The position numbers and the translations under genes are program-made. A stretch of 64,000 bases of DNA from JAIBJN01 sp963775395 (lineage in GTDB: Bacteria; Actinomycetota; Thermoleophilia; Gaiellales; Gaiellaceae). The notes under the pieces were generated by a model. The model was not told the DNA's origin, searched no databases, and was given only the letters and a program-made list of their open reading frames with translations. The stretch is from assembly GCA_963775395.1 (NCBI GenBank), contig CAVZIX010000014.1, positions 344,411 through 408,410 on the forward strand, read 5' to 3'. Position 1 is the stretch's first letter; each line of letters begins with the position of its first letter. This document shows positions 40,196 to 47,468 of the stretch, one piece after another.

Positions 40196-41080
40196 TCAGC
40201 GCAGGCGCTTCTCGAACCAGTGATTCGCGTACGGATCGTCGTTATAGCGGGCGATCTCCTCGTAGCCATTGGCGCGATACATCGCCTTCGCCTCCCCGAG
40301 CGACCGGTTGGTGTAGAGCCGCAAGCGCTCGTGGCGGAGCGATACCGCCTCGTCTTCAAGGGCGGTCAGGAGGCGCTTGCCGATCCCGAGACCGCGCTGG
40401 GCTCTGTCGACCCACATGCGCATGAGCTCACCGACACCCGGGCCTAGCGTCCGCAGCGCGCCGCAGCCGGCCGGCTGGCCGTTGATGCGGGCGAGGAGGA
40501 AGGCACCCTTGGGCGGCAGGAGCTCCTTGCGGTCGGCCGGCAGCGTCCGCGCGGGATCAAACGGCTCGTCGAAGCGCTCGCAGAGCTCCGCGAAGTAGTG
40601 TCCGAGGCACCAGCGCGCGTCCGCCGAGGCCGGGTCCTCCAGCTCGATCGAGACCATCGAGACCGCCAGCAGCCGCATGACCTCCGCCTGTGCGGTCAGC
40701 AACCGGCTGCGCTGCTCGTCGCTCAGCGGCGCGAGCGCCGAGGCCGCGAGCTCGTCGGAGATGCGGTTGAGCTCGCCGAGCTCCGCTTCCCCCGCGTGCG
40801 TGAGGCGGAGCTGGGTCGTCCGGCGGTCGCTCGGGTTCGGGCTGCGCTCGATCAGGCCCTCGCGCTCGAGCGAGCCGAGCAGCCGCGAGAGGTAGCCCGA
40901 GTCGAGACCGAGCCGGGCGCGCACGTCGCGTGGGGTGGCGCCGTCCACCCCGATCTCGAAGAGCACGCGGCCCTCGCCGAGCGGCCGGTGGCCGAGGTAG
41001 CGGTCGTTCAGCACCCCCAGTTGGCGCGTCAGCAGACGGTTGAAGCTGCGCACGCGCGTGACGTCGGCGGATCTCGGCAT
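40196..41080 (-). CDS. MarR-type regulator fused to GNAT acetyltransferase
   Basis: A 294-residue two-domain protein. Residues 1-140 are a MarR winged helix-turn-helix (TPRDVRARLGLDSGYLSRLLGSLEREGLIERSPNPSDRRTTQLRLT). Residues 145-294 are a GNAT fold with the acetyl-CoA loop RAQRGLGIGKRLL and the C-terminal LYTNRSLGEAKAMYRANGYEEI. This fusion is a known architecture (bifunctional helix-turn-helix/GNAT). An 18-bp palindrome abuts the start codon and is the probable autoregulatory operator. The ATG at 41080 follows the palindrome directly. Confidence 0.92.
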   Translation of the reverse strand: MPRSADVTRVRSFNRLLTRQLGVLNDRYLGHRPLGEGRVLFEIGVDGATPRDVRARLGLDSGYLSRLLGSLEREGLIERSPNPSDRRTTQLRLTHAGEAELGELNRISDELAASALAPLSDEQRSRLLTAQAEVMRLLAVSMVSIELEDPASADARWCLGHYFAELCERFDEPFDPARTLPADRKELLPPKGAFLLARINGQPAGCGALRTLGPGVGELMRMWVDRAQRGLGIGKRLLTALEDEAVSLRHERLRLYTNRSLGEAKAMYRANGYEEIARYNDDPYANHWFEKRLR

Positions 41081-41098
41081 CTCTGACCTAAGTCAGAG
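41081..41098. promoter_or_regulatory. MarR operator: 18-bp palindrome at the start codon
   Basis: CTCTGAC-CTAA-GTCAGAG is an inverted repeat with perfect 7-bp arms. It touches the start codon of the MarR-GNAT gene and is abutted upstream by a TATTCT -10 element (minus strand). Size and position are typical of a MarR autorepression site. Confidence 0.75.
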
Positions 41099-41164
41099 AA
41101 TACAGCGAGCTGGCAAGTCCAGCACAGCCCTATCAGCCCTATCAGGCGTAACGAGTACACCACT

Positions 41165-41181
41165 CGGGTCGTTAGGACCCG
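41165..41181. repeat. Inverted repeat directly before the lipoprotein start
   Basis: CGGGTC-GTTAG-GACCCG ends one base before the ATG at 41182. It could be an operator or a hairpin affecting initiation; no Shine-Dalgarno sequence is visible. Upstream, the octamer CCTATCAG occurs twice in tandem near 41130-41145. Confidence 0.4.
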
Positions 41182-41733
41182 ATGAAGCTCGCCGCGCGAC
41201 TCACCGCGCTCGCCGTGCTCGTCGCAATGGTCCCTGCGGGCTGCGGCAACGGGGGCGACGAGGCCGAAACCACCCAAGCGGCGGCCAGCAGCACGACTGC
41301 GGCGCAGACCACGGTCGACGCGGCGACGAAGGACGAGTACATCGCTCAGGGGGATGCGATCTGCGCCGACGTCCAGTCGGACGCCGCCGGGCTCCAGCGG
41401 CAGGCGCAGGAGCTTCAAGCCCAGAGCGACGAGCTCCCGAAGGCAGAATTCCTCGAGCGGGCAGCGAGCTTCTGGGGCGAGCAGATTCGCGTAACCGAGT
41501 CGTTTCGAGACCAGCTTGCGCAGCTCGATCCCCCACCGGGAGACGAGGAGCGGGTTGGGCAGCTCCTCGCGAGCATCGACGACGGGCTGGCAATCGCACG
41601 CGAGATCGAGGCGACGCTGGATGGCGGCGACGACATCGCCGCGAGCACGGTCGAGGAGTACGGCAAGGCGGTGGCTCGGGGGAACACGCTTGCTCAGGCC
41701 TACGGATTCGAGGTCTGCGGGCGAACCGGCTAG
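41182..41733 (+). CDS. Lipoprotein of unknown function
   Basis: A 183-residue protein with a lipoprotein signal (MKLAARLTALAVLVAMVPAGC, lipobox VPAGC) followed by a Thr/Ala/Ser-rich linker that tethers it to the membrane. The mature domain is mainly helical: GDAICADVQSDAAGLQRQAQELQAQSD reads as a long coiled coil, with a Cys at the start of the domain (AICADV) and another at the C-terminus (EVCGRTG) that could pair. This pattern of two distal Cys in a helical secreted domain is common in actinobacterial lipoproteins of unknown role. Divergent from the MarR-GNAT gene. Confidence 0.8.
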   Translation: MKLAARLTALAVLVAMVPAGCGNGGDEAETTQAAASSTTAAQTTVDAATKDEYIAQGDAICADVQSDAAGLQRQAQELQAQSDELPKAEFLERAASFWGEQIRVTESFRDQLAQLDPPPGDEERVGQLLASIDDGLAIAREIEATLDGGDDIAASTVEEYGKAVARGNTLAQAYGFEVCGRTG

Positions 41734-41760
41734 GACCGACCCGGTTGAGGCGCCCGTACT

Positions 41761-41787
41761 GTTGAGTATTCCGCCGAGACGTACACG
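41761..41787. repeat. Left copy of a 28-bp imperfect direct repeat (right copy 47441-47468)
   Basis: It matches the 3' end of the aldehyde dehydrogenase gene at 47441-47468 in 26 of 27 aligned positions with a single 1-nt gap, but here there is no such gene. The copies bracket a 5.7-kb block of accessory genes. It looks like a duplicated target or attachment site. The intact copy includes the stop codon of the dehydrogenase gene. Confidence 0.6.
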
Positions 41788-41807
41788 ATCCGAGGGGCGG
41801 TGTACGT
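41779..41807. repeat. Inverted repeat upstream of the GNAT promoter
   Basis: ACGTACAC and GTGTACGT are separated by 13 nt. It overlaps the end of the direct repeat copy and lies just upstream of the -10 box at 41823. Operator or weak terminator of the lipoprotein gene. Confidence 0.4.
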
Positions 41808-41822
41808 ATCTCAGACTGCCGC

Positions 41823-41828
41823 TAGCGT
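41823..41828 (+). promoter_or_regulatory. -10 box of the GNAT gene (leaderless-type spacing)
   Basis: TAGCGT followed by 6 nt and the GTG at 41835. No Shine-Dalgarno sequence. Identical hexamer to those of the divergent promoters near 36.0 kb. Confidence 0.5.
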
Positions 41829-41834
41829 TAAGGC

Positions 41835-42323
41835 GTGTCGGAGGGCTCGGGACAGCTTGTCCTTCGCGAAATCGAAGATCGTGATCTCAGCGTGCTGTTC
41901 GAGCACTCAACGGATCCCGACGCGATCCGGATGGCCGCATTCACTTCGCCGGATTCCGATGATCGACCCACCTTCGACCGACGGTGGGGGCGGCTGAGGA
42001 GCGACGCGTCTACCACGAACAGGGTCGTCGAGGTCGACGGTCGAGTCGTGGGTCACATTGCGAGCTTCGACTTGGAGGGTCACCGCGAGGTCACCTATTG
42101 GATAGGCCGTGAAGATTGGGGCCGCGGCTTTGCCACGCGTGCTCTACAAGAGTTCTTGCAGTTGGAGGCAACCCGGCCGCTTTACGCGCGCGCCGCGAGC
42201 GACAACGCCGCGTCGATCCGTGTGTTGACGAAGTGCGGCTTTCGTATCGTCGGCGAGGGGCGCGGGTTCGCCCACGGGCGCAACGAGGAGACGGACGAGG
42301 TCGTGCTCCGACTCGATGCATGA
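41835..42323 (+). CDS. GNAT-family N-acetyltransferase (RimJ/RimL type)
   Basis: A 162-residue acetyltransferase of the RimJ/RimL subgroup: LVLREIEDRDLSVLFEH at the N-terminus, YWIGREDWGRGFATRALQEFL containing the pyrophosphate-binding loop (GRGFAT), and ARAASDNAASIRVLTKCGFRIVGEG at the C-terminus. Acetyl-CoA donor; the acceptor may be a protein N-terminus or a small amine. GTG start at 41835. It is the first gene inside the bracketed accessory block. Confidence 0.88.
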   Translation: MSEGSGQLVLREIEDRDLSVLFEHSTDPDAIRMAAFTSPDSDDRPTFDRRWGRLRSDASTTNRVVEVDGRVVGHIASFDLEGHREVTYWIGREDWGRGFATRALQEFLQLEATRPLYARAASDNAASIRVLTKCGFRIVGEGRGFAHGRNEETDEVVLRLDA

Positions 42324-42340
42324 CGCCAACTGCCCTCACC

Positions 42341-42360
42341 TGGGCCAGCGTTCGGGAACG
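42341..42360. repeat. Dispersed intergenic repeat, copy A
   Basis: Contains CCAGCGTTCGGGAACG, similar to copies B (42946-42969), C (44349-44369) and D (46158-46184). Approximate consensus GTGCGC-S-AGYGTKCGGGAAT. It lies just after the GNAT gene. Confidence 0.45.
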
Positions 42361-42398
42361 ACGCCCGAGGGGCTCTCTCGTCGCGAAAGTTCAACCCG

Positions 42399-42836
42399 CT
42401 AGCCGATCTGCTCGGCCAGCCCGATGAGGATTCCCTCAGGGCCTCGGACGTAACAGAGCCGATACTTATCCTCGTACTGCGCCACTTCACCAACCAACTC
42501 GGCTCCGTAGGGGCGGAGCCGGGCGAGCGTATCGTCGATGTCCTCCACGGCGAACATGATCCGTAGGTAGCCGAGAGCGTTCACCGGGGCGTTCCGGTGA
42601 TCGGCGACCGCAGGCGGCGTGAGAAATCGCGAGATCTCAAGCCGGCTGTGGCCGTCCGGCGTGCGCATCATGGCGATCTCGACGCGCATGTGGCGCAGGC
42701 CAGTGACGCGCTCTGCCCAGTCTCCTTCGATCGTGGCTCGCCCTTCGAGCTCGAGGCCGAGCTCGGCGAAAAAAGAGATAGCGGCATCGAGGGATTCCAC
42801 CACGATGCCGACGTTGTCCATCCGTTGAAGCGTCAC
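42399..42836 (-). CDS. VOC-superfamily (glyoxalase-like) protein
   Basis: A protein of about 145 residues with two beta-alpha-beta-beta-beta modules: MDNVGIVVESLDAAISFFAELGLELEGR and LGYLRIMFAVEDIDDTLARLRPYGAELVGEV. It ends with VRGPEGILIGLAEQIG, where the Glu is a usual metal ligand. Substrate unknown; members include glyoxalases, dioxygenases and resistance proteins. The start is set at the GTG at 42836, because a TAGAGT -10 box ends 7 nt upstream of it and overlaps the alternative GTG at 42845. Confidence 0.85.
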   Translation of the reverse strand: MTLQRMDNVGIVVESLDAAISFFAELGLELEGRATIEGDWAERVTGLRHMRVEIAMMRTPDGHSRLEISRFLTPPAVADHRNAPVNALGYLRIMFAVEDIDDTLARLRPYGAELVGEVAQYEDKYRLCYVRGPEGILIGLAEQIG

Positions 42837-42945
42837 GCGGCCCACTCTAGTCCTCTGGTCGCTTCGACACGCCCACCGGAGGGCGCACCGGCTGACGATT
42901 GCGCCGTCGGCACGATGGCTTCGTTGTTCGTTCTCTCCCGCTGAC

Positions 42946-42969
42946 GTGCGCCAGTGTTCGGGAATGTCC
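42946..42969. repeat. Dispersed intergenic repeat, copy B
   Basis: GTGCGCCAGTGTTCGGGAAT core, in the 180-bp gap between the VOC and epoxide hydrolase genes. Shares 15 or more aligned positions with copies A and D. Apart from this copy nothing else is seen in the gap. Confidence 0.5.
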
Positions 42970-43016
42970 CCCGACGCGCGCCCAACAAGCCGACGCCGCT
43001 CGGCAGGGGTTTCTCG

Positions 43017-44147
43017 TTAGCGGAGCGAGCGGAAGAACGCTCGGATCTCGGCGGCGAGAGTCTCGGGCTGCTCCATCGCGGCGAAATGTCCACCTCGAGG
43101 CATCTCGGCCCATCGGGTGATGTTGTAGGAGCGCTCGGCGAAGGACCGTGGGGGCCGGGCGATGTCGCGCGGGAACACGGCCACTCCGCATGGAACCTCG
43201 ATCGGGACCCATGGCAGTGGGCTCGCGTTGTTTCGGCTGTCCCAGTACGGGCGAAAGGAGGAGCCGATCGTGCCGGTCACCCAATAGATCGTGATGTTGG
43301 TCAGAAGCTCGTCTTTGCTGAACACGCTCTCGATGTCGCCTCCGCAGTCGGACCACGCCCGGTATTTCTCGACGATCCAGGACGCAAGTCCCGCCGGCGA
43401 ATCCGCGAGCCCAGCTGCGAGCGTCTGCGGCCGCGTCCCCTGGATGGCGCCATACGCACCCTCGGTCCGTTCCCACTCTTCGACTGCGGCGAGGTAGCTG
43501 CGCTCCTCGTCGGTTGCGGATCCGTGGGACACCTCGCCGTAGACGTTCGTGACGTGGATCCCGGCGACCGCGTCGGGGTGGAACTGTCCGAGACGTGCGG
43601 TGACGCCGCCGCCGAGGTCGCCGCCGTGCGCGCCGAACCGGTCGTACCCTAACCCCCGCATCAGCTCGGTCCAGATCTGCGGCACACGCAACGACGCGAA
43701 CGGCTCCCGCGGAATATCTGAAAAGCCAAAGCCCGGAAGTGACGGAACGACGACGTCGAAGGCGTCCGCCGGGTCGCTGCCGTGCGACGCCGGATCCGTC
43801 AGCAACGGGATCAGCTTCGCCAGCTCGAAGAAGCAGCTCGGCCAACCATGTGTGAGTACGAGGGGGAACGGCTCAGGGCCGTTCCCACGCGCGTGGACGA
43901 AATGGATGCCGAGTTTGTCGACCGTCGCCCGGAACTGTGGAAGGGCGTTCAGCTTGCGTTCCTGTTTGCGCCAATCGAAGTCGTGCTCCCAGTAGCGGCA
44001 GAGGTCTCGCAGATAGTCGAGGCTGGTTCCGTCGTCCCACGCTGGTACGGCCACCGGGGTCGGCCACCGGGTGCGGGCGAGCCTGCTTCGCAGGTCGCCG
44101 AGTTGGTGCTCCGGGATGTCGATCAGAAATGGTTCGACCGCGTTCAC
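43017..44147 (-). CDS. Epoxide hydrolase (EHN-domain alpha/beta hydrolase)
   Basis: A 376-residue enzyme of the microsomal-type epoxide hydrolase family. Residues 1-110 form the N-terminal EHN domain (VEPFLIDIPEHQLGDLRSRLARTRWP, with WEHDFDWRKQERKLNALPQF). The alpha/beta core has LVLTHGWPSCFFELAKLIPLL (oxyanion hole) and AHGGDLGGGVTARL (nucleophile Asp in HGGDxG). Later come VFPRDIARPPRSFAER and the base His in PRGGHFAAMEQPE. All catalytic positions are visible. It converts epoxides to diols for detoxification or catabolism. Single gene, no neighbours in the same direction. Confidence 0.93.
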   Translation of the reverse strand: MNAVEPFLIDIPEHQLGDLRSRLARTRWPTPVAVPAWDDGTSLDYLRDLCRYWEHDFDWRKQERKLNALPQFRATVDKLGIHFVHARGNGPEPFPLVLTHGWPSCFFELAKLIPLLTDPASHGSDPADAFDVVVPSLPGFGFSDIPREPFASLRVPQIWTELMRGLGYDRFGAHGGDLGGGVTARLGQFHPDAVAGIHVTNVYGEVSHGSATDEERSYLAAVEEWERTEGAYGAIQGTRPQTLAAGLADSPAGLASWIVEKYRAWSDCGGDIESVFSKDELLTNITIYWVTGTIGSSFRPYWDSRNNASPLPWVPIEVPCGVAVFPRDIARPPRSFAERSYNITRWAEMPRGGHFAAMEQPETLAAEIRAFFRSLR

Positions 44148-44348
44148 CGTCTGGTCACCACTTGGGAAACGTCGATGGAGTCAGCCTTCATTCGCGAGAG
44201 GATCGCACGTGCGGTGGTCTGGACGGCCGAGCAGAGCTCCACGCCGCGAGGAGAGCGCCGAGGTCTTCCACGTCGACGATCCGATCGAGCTCCGGAATGT
44301 CACCCACGTCACGGCTGGGTCGACTTCCAGAGAAGGGGAAACTCGGCT

Positions 44349-44369
44349 GTGCGAGCGTGCGGGATTGTC
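44349..44369. repeat. Dispersed intergenic repeat, copy C
   Basis: GTGCGAGCGTGCGGGATTGT, in the 321-bp gene-free stretch 44148-44468 between the epoxide hydrolase and the ABC exporter. Nothing else was recognised in that stretch; its open frames have no family resemblance. Confidence 0.45.
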
Positions 44370-44468
44370 GCTTGAACGGTTCGGTAACGGTTCCGCCGAC
44401 CGCCTGACGCTGGTCGATGCGGGCGCCCTGCTGCCCCGCCCGGGCAACCTCTGCGATCATGCCGCCAC

Positions 44469-45360
44469 ATGCCCGTCGTCGAGATTCGCGATCTTCACAA
44501 GCGGTTCGGAAAAGTGGAGGCGGTCAAGGGGCTCAGCTTCGAAATCGAAGCCGGGCGCGTCACGGGTTTCCTCGGGCCGAACGGCGCGGGTAAGAGCACA
44601 ACGCTCCGCGCGTTGCTCGGGCTCGTGCGGCCGACCGCGGGAACGGCGACCTTCGGCGGTCGTCTCTACCATCAGCTCGACCGGCCGAGCGCCCAGGTTG
44701 GTGCCGTGCTCGAGGACGCCGCCTTTCACCCGGGCCGAACGGGACGCAACCACCTACGCGTTCTCGCCGCTGCAGGCGAGCATCCCGACGAGCGTGTCGA
44801 CCAGGTGCTCTCCACCGTCGGGCTCAGCGACGCAGGCAACCGGCGGGTGAAGGGCTACTCGATGGGAATGAGGCAGCGGCTCGCGATCGCCGCGGCACTG
44901 CTCGGCGATCCGGAGGTCCTGATCCTCGACGAGCCGACCAACGGCCTGGATCCGCCCGGGATCAGCTGGATGCGTGGGCTGCTCCGCGAGCAAGCGGGCA
45001 AAGGGCGCGCGGTCCTCGTCTCGAGCCACCTGCTCGCCGAGGTCGCCCAGTCCGTGGACGACGTGGTCATCATCTCCCACGGAGAGCTCCGCGGGCAGGG
45101 CACGCTGGAGCAGGTTCTTGGCGGCAACGACGGCCCGGCAACAGAGGTGCGAACGCCCGACCCGGAGCGGCTGACCCAGGCGCTGCGAACGCCGGGGCTA
45201 CACGGTCGAGCGTGAAGGCGACGTTCTGCTCGTCCTCGGCGCCGACCCTGAGCAGGTTGGCCCGATTGCGGCGGAGGAGCAGGTCACGATCCTCGGCCTC
45301 GCACCCAGGATGCGCTCGCTCGAAGCAGCCTTCTTCGCGCTCACGGATGACGGATCGTGA
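44469..45360 (+). CDS. ABC transporter ATP-binding protein, frameshift near the 3' end
   Basis: The ATPase of an ABC-2 type exporter. Walker A GPNGAGKST (residues about 36-44), Q-loop VGAVLEDAAFHPG, signature YSMGMRQRLAIAAALLGDP, Walker B VLILDEPTNGLDPPG and H-loop LVSSHLLAEV are complete. The frame stops at 45215, but the expected C-terminus (GYTVEREGDVLLVLGADP to SLEAAFFALTDDGS) continues in another frame to 45360, where it overlaps the permease by 4 nt. One base is missing near 45195. ATG at 44469. Similar pairs export lantibiotics or other drugs, but the substrate is unknown. Confidence 0.88.
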
Positions 45361-46094
45361 AGGCGCTGCTGCACGCCGAGCTGATCAAGCTGCGCACGAC
45401 GCGGACATTCGTCGTGCTCACCGCCGCGGCGCTGGCGATCTCGCTCCTCGTCGTCGTACTCACCACGACGCTCCAAGACGAGTGGACCGAGGACGACGCG
45501 CGCGATCTCTTCGCCACGGACTTCACGGGCCTCTTCATCTTGTTGCTCGGCGTGATGGGCATGGCCGGCGAGTGGCGGCACCGAACGATCACGAGCACTG
45601 TCCTTGCAGCGCCGAGGCGGCTGCGGCTGCTCAGCGCGAAGACGATTTCCTACGCGGTCGCGGGCATCGCGATCTCGCTCATCGTCACCGTCACGATCAT
45701 GGCCATCGGCATACTGATCCTGTCCGCCCGAGACCTTCCGACCGTCGGTCTCGGAGACCTGGCCGATGGCCTGTGGCGCAATCTGGTCGTCGCTGCCTAT
45801 CTAGGCGCTTTCGGGGTTTGCATCGGGGGGCTCATCCGGAACCAGATCGTGGCTATCGTCGGACTGCTTCTGATGACCTTCGCGATCGAGCCGGCGCTCA
45901 TCGGGCTGGCGTCCGAAGTAGGCAAGTTCGGACCGACGGTGGGCGCACCGAACGGTTTTATCGGGCTCGAGGATGTCTTCGGTGAGGGTGAGGAGCAACT
46001 CACGCCCGCCGTCGCGCTCCTTGTGATGATCGGCTGGGTAGGGCTAGCGTTCGCCGCAGCCGCAGCGCGCCTCGAGCGCCGCGATCTCGTCTAG
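45357..46094 (+). CDS. ABC-2 type transporter permease
   Basis: A 245-residue membrane protein with six hydrophobic segments. It begins MKALLHAELIKLRTTRTFVVLTAAALAISLLVVVL, the classic start of ABC-2 permeases (helix 1 preceded by ELxKLRTTR). MAGEWRHRTITSTVLAAPRRLRLLSAK is the conserved cytoplasmic loop after helix 2. It forms a complete exporter with the ATPase upstream, which it overlaps by 4 nt. GTG start at 45357. Confidence 0.9.
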   Translation: MKALLHAELIKLRTTRTFVVLTAAALAISLLVVVLTTTLQDEWTEDDARDLFATDFTGLFILLLGVMGMAGEWRHRTITSTVLAAPRRLRLLSAKTISYAVAGIAISLIVTVTIMAIGILILSARDLPTVGLGDLADGLWRNLVVAAYLGAFGVCIGGLIRNQIVAIVGLLLMTFAIEPALIGLASEVGKFGPTVGAPNGFIGLEDVFGEGEEQLTPAVALLVMIGWVGLAFAAAAARLERRDLV

Positions 46095-46157
46095 GAACTC
46101 AAACTCCGCGGAGCCGGCTCAACCGGGCGTACGAACAGGGGCCGGAACAGCACGGTC

Positions 46158-46184
46158 GCGTGCGCGAGCGTGCGGGAATATTCC
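46158..46184. repeat. Dispersed intergenic repeat, copy D
   Basis: GCGTGCGCGAGCGTGCGGGA followed by ATATTCC, downstream of the ABC permease and next to the transposase remnant. Confidence 0.5.
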
Positions 46185-46210
46185 CAGAGGACTAGTACAC
46201 GTGTCCGGAC

Positions 46211-46409
46211 GTTCTGGTTGTTAGGCCGCGAGCTGCAGGCTGGGCTGGCGGTCGGCGATCTTGTCCAGGACGGGGGCGAGGTCGTCGCGGGCGAACGTCC
46301 AGTAGAACGGTTGGGCGATGCTGCGGTAAGTGCTAGCCGAAGTCCATGAGGTGGCGCGCGAGTTCGGGCAGGGCGGCGTAGTCGTTGGACGCCAACGCCG
46401 GCGTCCATA
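46211..46409 (-). pseudogene. IS630-type transposase C-terminal remnant, copy 1
   Basis: On the minus strand the codons for ASNDYAALPELARHLMDFG, an in-frame TAG, and after a 1-nt shift YRSIAQPFYWTFARDDLAPV and LDKIADRQPSLQLAA-stop are readable. This is the C-terminal end of an IS630/DDE-type transposase (a W-x-F-x-RDDL motif then a short helix). The catalytic part is gone. Positions 46211-46310 are about 90 percent identical to 47268-47368. The remnant abuts the AHSA1 gene. Confidence 0.7.
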
Positions 46410-46413
46410 GGGT

Positions 46414-46890
46414 CTAGAGCAGCGCGTCCATTTGCCCGACGGCCTGGCGCAGGCCCTCCTCCATGCCCATATTCAGCATCTCCTCCATCTGCTCGAGGGT
46501 GGGGAACTGGTCGTGCAGCTCCATCCGCGTGCCCCCCTCGTGCTCGAAGAGGCGCATCCGTAGCTGACCGGTCCTGTCGGTGAGCGGCCGGCCGTCGGCG
46601 TCCCCGAACCCGTCCTCGATCGTCAGCTCGCGCGGTGCGTCGACTGTCCCGATCCGCCACCAGCCGTGGTGCTTGTCGCCCTCCGGGCTGGTCATGAAGT
46701 AGGTGACCAGCGCGCCGGGGGTGAGGTCGTGCTTCACGAACGTCGCGGGATACCTCGGCGGGCCCCACCAGCGCTCGAGCTTGCGCGGATCGGCCCACAG
46801 CTCCCACACCGCCTCCACCGGCGCCGCGAAGACGGCGATCAGCGTGAGGGTGAGCGCCTCGGTGTCCTTGTCGATCGTGGTGACGGTCAT
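46414..46890 (-). CDS. SRPBCC/AHSA1-family protein
   Basis: A 158-residue START-like (Bet v1 fold) protein. AVFAAPVEAVWELWADPRKLERWWGPP at the N-terminus is the AHSA1 signature, with LRMRLFEHEGGTRMELHDQF and a long C-terminal helix (LEQMEEMLNMGMEEGLRQAVGQMDALL). Such proteins are often paired with ArsR regulators, as here: the upstream gene overlaps by 4 nt. They bind small hydrophobic ligands; the role in the pair may be ligand sensing or detoxification. The stop codon is next to a transposase remnant. Confidence 0.9.
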   Translation of the reverse strand: MTVTTIDKDTEALTLTLIAVFAAPVEAVWELWADPRKLERWWGPPRYPATFVKHDLTPGALVTYFMTSPEGDKHHGWWRIGTVDAPRELTIEDGFGDADGRPLTDRTGQLRMRLFEHEGGTRMELHDQFPTLEQMEEMLNMGMEEGLRQAVGQMDALL

Positions 46891-47225
46891 CGGTCCTCTC
46901 CTCGGGTGGGGGTGGTCAGCAGGTCGGCCATGCGGTCGACGCGTCCGCGCCAGGCCGCTTCGAGCTCGTCGAGCGCCTGGCGCGCGCGCCCGACGGCGGC
47001 CGGGTCGGTGCGCACGAGCTGCTCACGGCCATGGCGCGCCTTGGTCACGAGGCCGGCGCGCTCGAGCACCGCGACGTGCTTCTGCACGGCGGCGAAGCTC
47101 ATCGCGTAGCCGTCGGCCAGCCGCGAGACCGACAGCTCGCCGTCGGCCGAGCGGCGCAGCAGGTCGCGCCGGGTGGCGTCGGCGAGCGCGTGGAACAGGC
47201 GGTCGAGCTCGTTATCTACAACCAT
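46887..47225 (-). CDS. ArsR-family (SdpR-like) transcriptional regulator
   Basis: A 112-residue winged-helix repressor (LFHALADATRRDLLRRSADGELSVSRLADGYAMSFAAVQKHVAVLERAGLV). No metal-binding Cys cluster (ELCVCDL-like) is present, so it is the non-metal ArsR type usually paired with AHSA1. The start codon lies inside an 18-bp palindrome, consistent with autoregulation of the two-gene unit. Confidence 0.9.
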   Translation of the reverse strand: MVVDNELDRLFHALADATRRDLLRRSADGELSVSRLADGYAMSFAAVQKHVAVLERAGLVTKARHGREQLVRTDPAAVGRARQALDELEAAWRGRVDRMADLLTTPTRGEDR

Positions 47226-47234
47226 CTGGTTGTA
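47217..47234. promoter_or_regulatory. ArsR operator: 18-bp palindrome overlapping the start codon
   Basis: TACAACCATCTGGTTGTA has perfect 8-bp arms around TC, with the arsR ATG (minus strand, 47223-47225) inside it. This AACCA-NN-TGGTT type of site is familiar from ArsR/AHSA1 units. Confidence 0.8.
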
Positions 47235-47267
47235 CGTTATCAGCTGCGGCTAGTAAACGTCTCCGAA

Positions 47268-47368
47268 GTTCTGGTTGTTAGGCCGCGAGCCGCAGGCTGG
47301 GCTGGCGGTCGGCGATCTTGGTCCAGGACGCGGGCGAGGTCGTCGCGGGTGAACGTCCAGTCGAACGG
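47268..47368 (-). pseudogene. IS630-type transposase C-terminal remnant, copy 2
   Basis: About 100 bp encoding FDWTFTRDDLARVLD and, after a 1-nt shift, KIADRQPSLRLAA-stop, nearly identical to 46211-46310. The two copies lie in the same orientation on either side of the ArsR/AHSA1 unit. The rest of the gap 47226-47446 shows nothing else. Confidence 0.7.
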
Positions 47369-47440
47369 GGGTGCCGGTCTTCCTATAACCGGGAGCGCGC
47401 GGTGGGCGAGCATACTGTCGCTCGAGAGTCAGTCGGGGAT

Positions 47441-47468
47441 GTTGAGCTATTCCGTCGAGACGTACACG
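47441..47468. repeat. Right copy of the 28-bp direct repeat, 3' end of the aldehyde dehydrogenase gene
   Basis: This is the native copy: it includes the last codons (VYVSTE) and the stop of the aldehyde dehydrogenase gene. The partner at 41761-41787 has one mismatch and a 1-nt gap. Confidence 0.6.

Noticed and set aside
44188..44460. A minus-strand frame with VEDLGALLAAW-like residues resembling a dockerin repeat.
   Set aside because: No second repeat, calcium-site Asp pattern or signal peptide; it is a short GC-rich frame in the gap between the epoxide hydrolase and the ABC exporter, containing a dispersed-repeat copy.
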